Source of the DNA: Carboxylicivirga sp. | Lineage (GTDB): Bacteria > Bacteroidota > Bacteroidia > Bacteroidales > Marinilabiliaceae | Direction of reading: 5' to 3' | Assembly: GCA_025210475.1 (NCBI GenBank) | Contig: JAOARW010000030.1 | Coordinates: 1-64,000, forward strand | Length of the DNA stretch: 64,000 bases | Shown: in pieces, positions 33,621-42,754 of the stretch | Layout of the letters: every line of letters begins with the position of its first letter | Position numbering within the stretch: position 1 is the first letter of the stretch | The notes under the pieces: generated by a model | Told to the model about the DNA's origin: nothing | The model's input: the letters and a program-made list of their open reading frames with translations, nothing else | Databases searched by the model: none | Program-made: the position numbers and the translations under genes

Positions 33621-33704
33621 ACTTAATTAAGCAAATTTACAAAAATTAAGTAAAAAATTAAGTGAATAATTAAGTAAAGCTTCGGCGTAAGCAATTAATT
33701 AAGT
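33621..33704. repeat. ATTAAGT iteron-like cluster
   Basis: Direct copies of ATTAAGT start at 33645, 33657 and 33669, exactly 12 bp apart, with a fourth at 33698 and an inverted copy (ACTTAAT) at 33621-33627. They lie immediately upstream of the 384-aa gene and between two divergent genes. The regular spacing of just over one helical turn suggests cooperative binding of a regulator. Confidence 0.7.
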
Positions 33705-33827
33705 CGTACAAACTGCTTAATAAGTTTATAAATTACTGTAAATGAGTTGATATTTGTGTAATTGAAGTGATCAAATCAAAAATCACTTCAGCACTTTAAT
33801 TATTCCTTTCACTTAAATTATTAAGCA

Positions 33828-34136
33828 ATGGCAGCAAAGTATTACCGATTTATCGATGTTTTAGCCGAATGGTTTATGCAGTTATTTTTTGACCCTGCCT
33901 ATCACGCCATCAACAAGAATGATGATGCTGAGTCTAATAATACAAGCAAGTTGGCAACTGGACTGCAACAAGTTAAAAAAGCCAGTGTTGGTGTGTTTAG
34001 GCGATTGAAAGCAAAAAAAAACAAGGGTATTAAGTTTCAAAAGCCGGCTATTAATTTAGCCTTCCACGAATTGATAAATTTCGTAGCCTTGTTGTTTCGT
34101 CAGCGTTTGTGGTTACAAGTACAGTATCTGCATTAA
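33828..34136 (+). CDS. Hypothetical basic protein, 102 aa
   Basis: An aromatic N-terminus (RFIDVLAEWFMQLFFDPAYH) is followed by a Lys/Arg-rich middle and a hydrophobic C-terminus. No family is recognised. It is divergent from the 384-aa gene across the ATTAAGT cluster and is followed by a strong terminator, both of which favour a real gene. Confidence 0.5.
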   Translation: MAAKYYRFIDVLAEWFMQLFFDPAYHAINKNDDAESNNTSKLATGLQQVKKASVGVFRRLKAKKNKGIKFQKPAINLAFHELINFVALLFRQRLWLQVQYLH

Positions 34137-34141
34137 AAAAA

Positions 34142-34180
34142 AGAGTCATTAACCGAAGGCCAATGACTCTCTGATTTTTT
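34142..34180. terminator. Bidirectional terminator between convergent genes
   Basis: AGAGTCATT (34142-34150) pairs perfectly with AATGACTCT (34162-34170); an A run precedes and a T run follows. Confidence 0.88.
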
Positions 34181-34194
34181 AATGATTTAATTTA

Positions 34195-35196
34195 TTAATT
34201 AAAAATCTCCTGTTCACCAATATAGCCCTCCTGAATTACCGTCATTTTGATGTTTTGACTGTTTACCACGCTGGCCTCAAGAAGAATTGCTGGAACCAGG
34301 CGTTTCCCGTTATTAACAGTCAGATGCATGTTGGAAGGGGCTTCTCCATCCGATATCTTTATGGCGGCATTAGCAGCAGCATAAGCCAGCATTTCGATGG
34401 GTTTATAGATGGTAATGGTTTGATTACCGGCAACAATGTTTCGTACAGCCTGTAAATCAGCATCCTGTCCGGCCAATAAAACAGTACCTTCTTTTTGGTG
34501 TTCTTTAAGGGCTGCAATGGCACCCGAGGCAAGTACATCATTTCCGCAGATAATGGCATCCACTTCATTTTTATCCTTGAGGTATTGACTTAAAATCCGG
34601 TAGGCTTCGTCGGGCAGCCAGAATTCACTGAATTCGTCCAGCACCACATTAACATCTCCCTTATCAATGAGGGGTTGTAATACATTCATCCAGCCCAGGT
34701 GCAGCAGGTATGCATTGTAATCGCTGGTGGGACCGCTGATGAGCACATAATTACCCTTGGGACTGATCTTGGTCAGATAGTCGGCTTGTAATTCACCAAT
34801 GTGAATATTATCCGTCGACACGTAATAATCAAGGTTGCAATCTTTTATTAGTCGGTCATAGGAAATAACAGGCACATAATGTTTGTGGGCCAGTTTAACT
34901 ATCTCGCCGGCTTTCTCCGAATCCACAGGAACAACCACCAGTACATCGATGTCTTCATCAAGCAGTTTTTTGGCCTGTTCAAGTTGTTTGGCAGGATCCG
35001 ACTCGGCTACTTCCACATAAGGAATACCACCCAGTTCATTCACTTTTTGTTCAAACAGGGCTTTATCTTTATTCCAGCGCTCAATTTCAAGGCTGTCCAT
35101 CAGAAATCCGATTTTTGGTTTTGTATTGCACGAACTCAAGACGAACAAGAGGATTAAACAGACAAGGCTAACATGCTTAAAGGCTGAAAGCAACAT
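34195..35196 (-). CDS. Periplasmic sugar-binding-protein-like lipoprotein, 333 aa
   Basis: I choose the internal ATG at 35196 (an upstream start at 35307 adds 37 residues with no function), because it gives a clean lipoprotein signal: MLLSAFKHVSLVC...VLSSC. The mature part is a type I periplasmic-binding fold like XylF/RbsB ('KIGFLMDSLEIERWNKDKAL', 'DVLVVVPVDSEKAGEIV', 'VISYDRLI', 'YVSTDNIHIGELQADYL', 'AIICGNDVLASGAIAAL', 'GQDADLQAVRNIVAGNQTIT'). No ABC permease or ATPase gene is nearby, so it may serve a distant transporter or act in sensing. Confidence 0.85.
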   Translation of the reverse strand: MLLSAFKHVSLVCLILLFVLSSCNTKPKIGFLMDSLEIERWNKDKALFEQKVNELGGIPYVEVAESDPAKQLEQAKKLLDEDIDVLVVVPVDSEKAGEIVKLAHKHYVPVISYDRLIKDCNLDYYVSTDNIHIGELQADYLTKISPKGNYVLISGPTSDYNAYLLHLGWMNVLQPLIDKGDVNVVLDEFSEFWLPDEAYRILSQYLKDKNEVDAIICGNDVLASGAIAALKEHQKEGTVLLAGQDADLQAVRNIVAGNQTITIYKPIEMLAYAAANAAIKISDGEAPSNMHLTVNNGKRLVPAILLEASVVNSQNIKMTVIQEGYIGEQEIFN

Positions 35197-35411
35197 CGGT
35201 TTTGAAGGAGCAAATACATAGAAAAAACGATGGGCACCGTTTACATTTCTTTGAGGTGCGTCAAGGCTATTTGATGCACCGGTTGATGTTTTGGCGATTC
35301 TTTTCATACCGGATATTTTTGAGGTGCGTAATTTTGTTATTTAATTTACAAAAAATGAACAGCAAAGTAAAGTGCTGTAAGGACAGATATGCATTAATTA
35401 AATAAGAGGAT

Positions 35412-36443
35412 ATGATTATTGAAGGGAAACATTACAGAACGGTTTGGTTTGATCAGGATACAAATGTGGTATCGATGATAAACCAGATAAAACTTCCTTT
35501 TGAATTTGAGATAGTACATTTTAGCGATTATCGTCAAACGGCGGAAGCGATCCGTAACATGACGGTAAGAGGGGCTGGTGCCATTGGAGCCACGGCAGGT
35601 TATGCTATGGCACAGGCTTTTGTGGAGACGGAAGATTGGGAGTTACGGCAGGAGGCCCGTGACTTTATCGAAAATACCCGACCAACGGCTGTCAATCTTT
35701 TTTATGCCACGGCCAAGGTGTTCGAAGCCGGTCGTGCAAGTGTAAGCGAGGCCATTGGCATGGCTCAAATGATTGCCGATGAAGATGCAGACGGTTGTCA
35801 GCGTATTGGGGAATATGGAAATACACTGATTCAGCACAAACAGCGCATTTTGACACATTGCAATGCCGGCTGGCTGGCTTTTGTTGATTACGGTTCGGCT
35901 TTATCACCAGTTTACGCCGCACACAATGCTGGCAAGCAGCCTTTCGTATATGTTGATGAAACCCGTCCACGGGGACAAGGTGCCCGACTCACAGCTTATG
36001 AACTCTTTCAAAATGAGGTTGAACACCGGATTATTGCCGATAATGCAGCCGCCTTTTACATGGCGAAAGGAGACATAAACATGGTGATAACCGGGGCTGA
36101 TCGCATTACCGCCAATGGTGATGTAGCCAATAAAATCGGAACGATGGAGAAAGCCATTCTGGCCAAGGAGTTTGGTATCCCATTTTATGTGGCTGCTCCC
36201 TTCAGTACCATCGATTTTGCTATGGAAAGTGGCGCTTTAATTCCCATTGAGGAAAGGGATGATGAAGAATTGCTGTACCACGAAGGGCCGGATGAGCAAA
36301 ATACCATTCACAAAGTACGTATGGCTTCACCCGGCTCGTTGGGTCTGAACCCGGCTTTTGACGTAACACCGGCCAAATACATCAAGGCTTTTATTACCGA
36401 CAAAGGTATTCTTAAACCAGATGAATTGAAACAATTTCAATAA
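35412..36443 (+). CDS. mtnA: S-methyl-5-thioribose-1-phosphate isomerase, 343 aa
   Basis: The signatures 'TVRGAGAIGATAGYAMA', 'LTHCNAGWLA', 'DETRPRGQGARLTAYEL' and 'VITGADRITANGDVANKIGT' (catalytic Cys and Asp of the MtnA/eIF2B-like family) are present. It converts methylthioribose-1-phosphate to methylthioribulose-1-phosphate in methionine salvage. Other salvage genes are not adjacent. It ends before a strong hairpin terminator. Confidence 0.94.
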   Translation: MIIEGKHYRTVWFDQDTNVVSMINQIKLPFEFEIVHFSDYRQTAEAIRNMTVRGAGAIGATAGYAMAQAFVETEDWELRQEARDFIENTRPTAVNLFYATAKVFEAGRASVSEAIGMAQMIADEDADGCQRIGEYGNTLIQHKQRILTHCNAGWLAFVDYGSALSPVYAAHNAGKQPFVYVDETRPRGQGARLTAYELFQNEVEHRIIADNAAAFYMAKGDINMVITGADRITANGDVANKIGTMEKAILAKEFGIPFYVAAPFSTIDFAMESGALIPIEERDDEELLYHEGPDEQNTIHKVRMASPGSLGLNPAFDVTPAKYIKAFITDKGILKPDELKQFQ

Positions 36444-36496
36444 TGCAGGTGATAAATCAACCATTTTACAAGCTTTAAAACTTCAAATTGATTAAA

Positions 36497-36542
36497 AAAT
36501 AGGGATATATAATTTTGATTTAAATTATATATCCCTATTTTT
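36497..36542 (+). terminator. Long-stem terminator after mtnA
   Basis: A 19-bp perfect stem (36497-36515 with 36522-36540) with a six-base loop, ending in TTTTT. It insulates mtnA from the thr operon leader. Confidence 0.88.
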
Positions 36543-36575
36543 GTAATGAATTAACTCATTCGAGACCGATTATTG

Positions 36576-36635
36576 ATGATTAACATTACTACAAATACTA
36601 CCATTTTAACTACCACAACCCCTTGGGGGGTATAG
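36576..36635 (+). CDS. thrL: Thr operon leader peptide, 19 aa
   Basis: ATG 36576 to TAG 36635 encodes MINITTNTTILTTTTPWGV: eight Thr and three Ile codons in 19. The composition is like that of E. coli ThrL and is the hallmark of ribosome-stalling attenuation. It lies 180 bp before thrA and after the mtnA terminator. A Bacteroidetes thr operon controlled this way would sense charged tRNA-Thr and tRNA-Ile. Confidence 0.85.
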   Translation: MINITTNTTILTTTTPWGV

Positions 36636-36684
36636 TATTTTCATATCATCAGGTCAAATCATTATTGTATTTATTCAAGTCACA

Positions 36685-36717
36685 TACAGTTGAAGCAACT
36701 GTAGATTGACTGTTTTT
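36685..36717 (+). promoter_or_regulatory. Possible attenuator hairpin of the thr operon
   Basis: TACAGTTG (36685-36692) pairs with CAACTGTA (36696-36703); an alternative ACAGT/ACTGT pairing ends directly at the TTTTT at 36713-36717. Two mutually exclusive folds beside a T run, 50 bp after the leader peptide, fit an attenuator, but the exact antiterminator is not resolved. Confidence 0.45.
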
Positions 36718-36814
36718 CTAAAATTGATTAATCAAAAATCTATAAAGGGTTTTAGCATCTTATCCTGAATATTGATGAAACAAGTTCTTTAAGATTTAGA
36801 AAAATATTAAGCTT

Positions 36815-39235
36815 ATGAAAGTGTTAAAATTTGGTGGAACTTCCATGGGAAGCGCCGAAGCCATCTTAAGAGTTAAAAATATTATTGAAAGCTTAAACAC
36901 ACCTGCTGTTGTAGTGGTATCGGCCGTGGGTGGGATCACGGATAAGCTTGTAATGGCTTCAGATCAGGCTCTCAAGGCAGCGACTTATCAAAGCATTATT
37001 AAAGAAGTAGAAGTCAAACACGACTCCATTATAAAAGAATTGTTTGCTCTTGAACAGGCCAGACAAGTTAGTGATAAAAGCCAGTCGGTTTGGAAAGAGT
37101 TAATGCAGGTGTTAACCGGTGTTAGTCTGACTGGCGAATTAAGTACTAAAAGTTACGATACCATCGTTGGTTGTGGAGAGCGCTTATCATCTATTATTTT
37201 GAGTGAATTGATGGAGGATGCTCAGTTATATGACAGTCGTGCTTTTATAAAAACCGAATTAAACGGTCGCGGTCACCACGTTAAGTTTAATGAAACCATG
37301 CAGGCCATTGGTGAATTAAAATATGCTTTGGGTCCGATTAATATTTTTCCAGGTTTTATTGCCTCTAACGAAAATGGAGATAACACTACTTTAGGTCGCG
37401 GTGGTTCCGATTATTCAGCCGCCCTGTTAGCTGCCGGCCTGGAGGCTGAGATTCTGGAAATATGGACCGATGTGGATGGTTTTATGTCGGCCGATCCAAA
37501 GGTTATAAAACGGGCACACTGCATTGAGCAACTGAGTTATGCCGAGGCTATGGAACTTTCGCACTTTGGAGCTAAAGTAATTTACCCGCCAACCATAATT
37601 CCGGTTTTGCAAAAGCAAATACCAACGAAAATCAAAAATACCTTTAATCCGGAGGCTCCCGGTACTTTGATTGATCAGCAAAAAGATGTCAATCAGAAAG
37701 TAAAGGGTTTATCATCCATCAAAGATGTGTCGCTTCTGACCTTACAGGGCAATGGCATGATTGGCATTTCAGGTATTTCCATGCGCATGTTTAGTGCTCT
37801 TGCCAAACAGGACATTAATGTGGTTTTGATTTCACAAGCTTCCAGCGAAAGCAGCATTAGTGTAGTCATTGCTTCTTCAGATGCCGAAATGGCGCGTCTG
37901 GCTTTGATCAAGGAATTTGATAAAGAAATTGCCCGTCAGGAAATTAACGGAGTCGTGGCCGAAGCGGATATGGCTGTGGTGGCCATTGTAGGTGAAGGCA
38001 TGAAGCAGGCTTCTGGTGTTTCTGGTCAGCTCTTTAATGTGATTGGTCGCAACGGGATTAATATTTATGCCATTGCCCAGGGAGCATCTGAACTAAATAT
38101 TTCGTTTGTAATTCATGAGAAAAACCTGCGGAAGACTCTAAACGTAGTTCACGAAGTATTCTTCCTGAGTCAATACCAGGCCATTCACCTTTACCAGGTG
38201 GGAGTTGGAACAGTCGGCAAAAATCTTATGAAAAAGATTGCCCGTCAATCAGAGCGTTTACTCAAGACAGAGCACCTTAGCATTCGGCTGGCAGGATTAG
38301 CCAACTCTCGTAAAATGCTCTTTAACGATCGTGGACTTGATCCTCTAAATGCAATCGGATCATTGCAGGAGGGAAATGATGGTGATATCCAGAAGTTTGT
38401 AGAACAAATTATTGCCAATAATCATTCCAACAGTGTTTTTGTCGATTGTACTGCCAGTGCCCAGGTAGCTGAACTGTACCAGCGTTTGCTTGAAAATAAC
38501 ATATCGGTAGTCAGTGCCAATAAAATTGCTGGTTCATCGGCTTATAGTCGCTACCAAAAATTGAAACAGACAGCACGCAATAAAGGTGTAAAATATTTAT
38601 TCGAGACCAATGTGGGAGCCGGTTTGCCCATTATCAATACCATTAATAATATGGTGCAAAGTGGTGATCGCATCCTTCAATTGGAAGCAGTCTTATCCGG
38701 AACACTTAATTACATTGTGAATAATGTAAGTGCCGAAAAGCCCTTATCGGAGGTGGTGTTGGAAGCCATGCAAAAGGGCTACAGCGAACCTGATCCGCGC
38801 ATCGATCTGAAGGGCACCGATGTTTTGCGAAAGCTTCTGATTCTTGCACGTGAGAGCGATTATGCTTTGGAAGAACACCATGTTGATATTGAGGCTTTTG
38901 TGCCCGATGAGTTCTTTACAGATGAGGCGGTGGATGCCTTTATGGCAAGGCTGAAAAGTTACGATCCCATTTTTGAAGCCAAACGCCTGGAGGCCGAAAA
39001 CAAAGGGAAAGTACTGCGTTATACTGCTTCTTTAAAAGGCGGAAAAGCTCAGGTGGGCTTTGTAGAAGTGGGAGCAGAGCATGCTTTTTATAATCTGGCG
39101 GATAGTAACAACAAGGTGATTTTGCGTTCCGATTATTATTACGATCATCCCATGGAAATTAAAGGCTATGGTGCCGGGGCCGATGTGACGGCTGCTGGTG
39201 TTTTTGCCGATATTATAAAAGTTGTAAACCTTTAA
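36815..39235 (+). CDS. thrA: Bifunctional aspartokinase / homoserine dehydrogenase I, 806 aa
   Basis: Aspartokinase domain about 1-290 with KFGGTS (5-10) and 'GRGGSDYSAALLA'; two ACT domains about 305-455 ('VSLLTLQGNGMIGISGISMR', 'MAVVAIVGEGM'); homoserine dehydrogenase about 460-806 ('VGVGTVGKNL', 'FVDCTAS', 'GAGLPIINTI', 'YSEPDPRIDLKGTDVLRKLLIL'). It catalyses the first and third steps of threonine and methionine synthesis. First gene of the operon, behind the Thr/Ile leader. Confidence 0.97.
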   Translation: MKVLKFGGTSMGSAEAILRVKNIIESLNTPAVVVVSAVGGITDKLVMASDQALKAATYQSIIKEVEVKHDSIIKELFALEQARQVSDKSQSVWKELMQVLTGVSLTGELSTKSYDTIVGCGERLSSIILSELMEDAQLYDSRAFIKTELNGRGHHVKFNETMQAIGELKYALGPINIFPGFIASNENGDNTTLGRGGSDYSAALLAAGLEAEILEIWTDVDGFMSADPKVIKRAHCIEQLSYAEAMELSHFGAKVIYPPTIIPVLQKQIPTKIKNTFNPEAPGTLIDQQKDVNQKVKGLSSIKDVSLLTLQGNGMIGISGISMRMFSALAKQDINVVLISQASSESSISVVIASSDAEMARLALIKEFDKEIARQEINGVVAEADMAVVAIVGEGMKQASGVSGQLFNVIGRNGINIYAIAQGASELNISFVIHEKNLRKTLNVVHEVFFLSQYQAIHLYQVGVGTVGKNLMKKIARQSERLLKTEHLSIRLAGLANSRKMLFNDRGLDPLNAIGSLQEGNDGDIQKFVEQIIANNHSNSVFVDCTASAQVAELYQRLLENNISVVSANKIAGSSAYSRYQKLKQTARNKGVKYLFETNVGAGLPIINTINNMVQSGDRILQLEAVLSGTLNYIVNNVSAEKPLSEVVLEAMQKGYSEPDPRIDLKGTDVLRKLLILARESDYALEEHHVDIEAFVPDEFFTDEAVDAFMARLKSYDPIFEAKRLEAENKGKVLRYTASLKGGKAQVGFVEVGAEHAFYNLADSNNKVILRSDYYYDHPMEIKGYGAGADVTAAGVFADIIKVVNL

Positions 39236-39353
39236 CCTTATATTACCTGTGGAAATCAGAAATGCTTTAAGGTAATTATTATTTTATCTTGAAAGCTTTT
39301 TGAGGGTCCACATCCGTTTTAGACGGACAAGTAATAAAAATAAACAATAGACG

Positions 39354-40562
39354 ATGAAATATCTAGTTATACTGGCTGATGGTTTTGCCGATGAACCCAT
39401 TGCACGTTTAAACGGACAAACACCAATGATGGCAGCTCAAACACCTAATATTGATAAACTTTGTCAAATGTCGCAATGCGGCTATTTAAAAACGGTGCCT
39501 GATTCCTTGCATCCCGGCAGTGAGGTAGCGAATATGACCATCATGGGTTACGATGCAGAAAAGTATTACCAGGGACGTGGGGTACTTGAGGCAGCTGCCT
39601 TGGGCATTGATATTGAAGCTTCGGATTTGGTATTTCGCTGTAACCTGGTGAGTGTTGAGCAGGCAAAGTTGTTAAACCATTCGGCCGGCCATATTACAAC
39701 TGATGAAGCACAGGAGTTAATTGATAGTTTGAATGAACAGCTGGGCGATGAGCGGGTTCGCTTTTACACAGGCGTGAGCTATCGTCATGTTATGGTTATC
39801 AAAGGGGGCGATACTGGCGTAAATTGTACGCCACCTCACGATGTGCCGGGCGAATATGTTGAAACAGTGCTGCCAAAACCGATGGAAAGCAATGATACAG
39901 TTAAACTTCTTCGTCAATTGATGTTTGCTTCCAACGAGTTGCTGAGTAACCATCCCGTTAATGTTAAACGAAAAAACAAGGGACAGGCCCAAGCCAATAT
40001 GATATGGCCCTGGTCGCCGGGTTTTAAACCAGCCATGCCCAGCTTGAAAGAGTTGTATGATCTTGAAAAAGGGGTGGTCATTTCGGCCGTCGATTTAATT
40101 CATGGCCTGGGCAAACTGGGAGGCCTTCAATCGATTTTTGTTGATGGTGCCACCGGATTATACGATACCAATTATGCGGGAAAAGCACAGGCAGCCATTA
40201 AAGCGCTGGATGATAATGAATACGTATTCCTGCACATTGAAGCACCGGATGAAGCTGGTCATGAGGGAGATGTTGAATTAAAAATCAAAACCCTGGAAGA
40301 CATTGATCAGAAGGTTGTAAAGCCTGTTTTAGAACATTTGGCTTCAGATCCAGAGACATTCAGCATTGCCTTTTTGCCCGATCACCCAACCCCTTGTGAG
40401 AAACGCACCCACACGCGTGATCATGTACCTTTTATGATACACCGGCCGGGTGTTGCTGCCGATGCGGTTGATGTTTACAACGAAACTTCGGTTAAGAAGG
40501 GAGCATATGGTTTTGTTGACCAGACTGATTTTATGAAATTGTTTTTATCCGGAAAGAAATAA
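39354..40562 (+). CDS. Cofactor-independent phosphoglycerate mutase-like protein, probable homoserine kinase role, 402 aa
   Basis: Alkaline-phosphatase-superfamily features: 'LVILADGFADEPI' (metal Asp), 'PGSEVANMTIMGYD' (Ser nucleophile region), 'HIEAPDEAGHEGD' and 'FLPDHPTPCEKRTHTRDHVPF' (metal ligands), as in archaeal-type ApgM. It sits between thrA and thrC with two bases to thrC, and no ThrB-type (GHMP) kinase is present. Members of this family in the same position have been proposed to act as homoserine kinase, which would close the pathway here. A true mutase role is the alternative. Confidence 0.85.
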   Translation: MKYLVILADGFADEPIARLNGQTPMMAAQTPNIDKLCQMSQCGYLKTVPDSLHPGSEVANMTIMGYDAEKYYQGRGVLEAAALGIDIEASDLVFRCNLVSVEQAKLLNHSAGHITTDEAQELIDSLNEQLGDERVRFYTGVSYRHVMVIKGGDTGVNCTPPHDVPGEYVETVLPKPMESNDTVKLLRQLMFASNELLSNHPVNVKRKNKGQAQANMIWPWSPGFKPAMPSLKELYDLEKGVVISAVDLIHGLGKLGGLQSIFVDGATGLYDTNYAGKAQAAIKALDDNEYVFLHIEAPDEAGHEGDVELKIKTLEDIDQKVVKPVLEHLASDPETFSIAFLPDHPTPCEKRTHTRDHVPFMIHRPGVAADAVDVYNETSVKKGAYGFVDQTDFMKLFLSGKK

Positions 40563-40564
40563 CT

Positions 40565-41866
40565 ATGCAATATTACAGTACAAATAACAAGGACCTGAAA
40601 AGCGATTTGAAAAACGCCGTTATTAATGGTCTGGCAGCAGATAAAGGTTTGTTTATGCCGGAATCGATCCCGGTTTTAGCACCAGACTTCTGGGAGGCTC
40701 TGCCAAATATGTCCCTGGGGGAAATCGGTTTTGAAACATTGAAGCATTTCTTTTGTCCGGAAATAGAGGAGGAAGATTTCAAACAATTAACGACTGAAGC
40801 ATTTAACTTCCCTACGCCCTTGGTAAAGGTGGATGAGCAGGTATCGGCTTTGGAGTTGTTTCATGGTCCAACTTTGGCTTTTAAAGATATCGGTGCACGT
40901 TTTCTGGCACGTGTAATGGCACGTTTCACAAAAGATTACGGACAGGATATTAATGTACTGGTAGCAACTTCAGGCGATACCGGCAGTGCGGTGGCCAATG
41001 GTTTCCTGAACGTTGATGGCGTTAATGTTTTTGTACTTTATCCCAAAGGGTTGGTATCGGATGTGCAGGAAAAGCAATTTACAACATTGGGTAATAATAT
41101 CACTGCCATTGAGGCGGACGGGACTTTTGACGATTGCCAGCGATTGGTAAAAACTGCTTTTATGGATGATGAGCTAAAGGAGAAAATCACCCTCACGTCG
41201 GCCAACTCCATTAATCTGGCACGTTTTTTACCCCAGATGGTTTATTATTTCTCAGCTTATGCACAGGCTGTCAAGCAAGGCAAGAATGAGATTGTGATCT
41301 GTGTTCCCAGTGGCAATTTCGGTAATTTGACTGCCGGATTAATTGCCCACAAAATGGGCTTGCCAATCAAGCGTTTTGTTGCGGCCACCAACCTTAATGC
41401 CATTGTACCTGAATACCTTCGTAATGGCATTTATGAGCCCAAACCAAGTATCGCCACGCCAGCCAATGCCATGGATGTAGGTGACCCGAGCAACTTCGTA
41501 AGGATACAGGAACTTTTTACACATAGATTAGATGCCATTACCAAGCTAATTGAAGGTATTTCAGTTGGGAATGAAGCTATATTCAAAACCATCAAAACCA
41601 CTTATGAAACAAATAATTACGTACTGGATCCACACGGGGCTATCGGCCGCCATGCCTTAAGCAGTCTACTTCAGGAGGGAGAAAGTGGCATATTTCTTGC
41701 TACTGCACATCCGGCTAAGTTTCCCGAAACAGTTGAAAAAATCATTGGAAAAAAAGTGGAACAGCCAGCGCGTTTAAAAGCTTTCCTCAACGGAGTGAAG
41801 CAGGTAGAGAGCTCATCTAAACATTATGAAGATTTAGTGAAGGTCCTGTTAAAACAGGCACTCTGA
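40565..41866 (+). CDS. thrC: Threonine synthase, 433 aa
   Basis: PLP enzyme of fold type II: 'FHGPTLAFKDIGARFLA' holds the lysine that binds PLP, followed by 'VATSGDTGSAVANGFL', 'LTSANSINLARFLPQ' and 'VCVPSGNFGNLTAGLIA' (written ICVPSGNFGNL here). It converts O-phosphohomoserine to threonine. The final 'DPHGAIGRHAL' and 'LATAHPAKFPETV' segments are typical of this subfamily. Last gene of the thr operon. Confidence 0.97.
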   Translation: MQYYSTNNKDLKSDLKNAVINGLAADKGLFMPESIPVLAPDFWEALPNMSLGEIGFETLKHFFCPEIEEEDFKQLTTEAFNFPTPLVKVDEQVSALELFHGPTLAFKDIGARFLARVMARFTKDYGQDINVLVATSGDTGSAVANGFLNVDGVNVFVLYPKGLVSDVQEKQFTTLGNNITAIEADGTFDDCQRLVKTAFMDDELKEKITLTSANSINLARFLPQMVYYFSAYAQAVKQGKNEIVICVPSGNFGNLTAGLIAHKMGLPIKRFVAATNLNAIVPEYLRNGIYEPKPSIATPANAMDVGDPSNFVRIQELFTHRLDAITKLIEGISVGNEAIFKTIKTTYETNNYVLDPHGAIGRHALSSLLQEGESGIFLATAHPAKFPETVEKIIGKKVEQPARLKAFLNGVKQVESSSKHYEDLVKVLLKQAL

Positions 41867-41980
41867 CGGTGTTTTCTTAAAAAATAATTAGATTTCTTAA
41901 TATTTTTTTAAAAAAAAACTATTTTTACGGCCATTGGAGTGAATTGTATGAATTTTAAATAAGATTAAAAGAGTATTGTT

Positions 41981-42619
41981 ATGAAGTATTTAGCGACTTT
42001 ATCCCTTGTGTTATTGATGTCTTTAGGAGCTATAGCTCAGGAAGAAAGTGCAGCAGAATTGAAAAATCAGGGGAATGAAGCATTAAGAGCAAAGAATCAC
42101 AAACTGGCACTTGAGTGTTTTGAAAAAGCAATTGCAGCCTGGGGTGAAGAAGAAATGGATGCTGCCATGGTGTACAACACAGCGACTTGTGCCCGTAAAA
42201 TCAAAAACTATGAAAAGGCTCAAAAATATTATGAAGAGTCTAAAAAATTAGGTTATAAAGCCGATGTTTCTACCTATTACACCGCTTCGTCATTAAAGAG
42301 CATGGGTAAGAAAGAAGAAATGGAAAAAGTGCTACTGGCAGGTATCGAAGAATATGGTACAAGCAAGTATGTTGGCCACATGAAAAAAATGTTGGCTGGT
42401 TACTACGTGAAAGAAAGTAACTCACGCTATGTGAAAGGTCAGGAAATTTTAAATACGCGTGTTGATGGTAACCGCGATCAGTGGGATGCTATTAAAGCAA
42501 AAGCTAAAGTGGTATTGGATGAAGCAACTGGTTTTGCTAAAAAAGCTTTAGAATTAGATGCTACCAACAAAAATGCACAAGCTATTTTAACTGGTATCGA
42601 GAATTTCTTGAAGAGCTAA
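41981..42619 (+). CDS. Secreted TPR protein, 212 aa
   Basis: A signal peptide (MKYLATLSLVLLMSLGAIAQ, cleavage after about residue 20) is followed by TPR-like helical pairs (ELKNQGNEALRAKNHKLALECFEKAI; 'YNTATCARKIKNYEKAQKYYEESKKLGY'). Probably periplasmic, mediating protein contacts. It is the first of three related TPR proteins in the window (also 42755 and 49165). The partner is unknown. Confidence 0.85.
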   Translation: MKYLATLSLVLLMSLGAIAQEESAAELKNQGNEALRAKNHKLALECFEKAIAAWGEEEMDAAMVYNTATCARKIKNYEKAQKYYEESKKLGYKADVSTYYTASSLKSMGKKEEMEKVLLAGIEEYGTSKYVGHMKKMLAGYYVKESNSRYVKGQEILNTRVDGNRDQWDAIKAKAKVVLDEATGFAKKALELDATNKNAQAILTGIENFLKS

Positions 42620-42640
42620 TTCCGAGAATTAAAGATATTT

Positions 42641-42673
42641 AAAAGCGACTGGTTGATTCCGGTCGCTTTTTTT
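42641..42673 (+). terminator. Rho-independent terminator
   Basis: AAAGCGAC (42642-42649) pairs with GTCGCTTT (42662-42669), followed by a T run. Confidence 0.88.
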
Positions 42674-42718
42674 ATGCATTTTTTTTTGAAAAAAGGCCGC
42701 TCTTTTGGCTTCACACAT

Positions 42719-42726
42719 TATTTTTG
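42719..42726 (+). promoter_or_regulatory. Probable -7 element of the 293-aa TPR gene
   Basis: TATTTTTG matches the TAnnTTTG consensus exactly and lies 28 bp before the start codon. No good -33 element is seen at the usual spacing. Confidence 0.45.
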
Positions 42727-42754
42727 CAGGCAAACCCCTAAAAACAAGTAAAAC

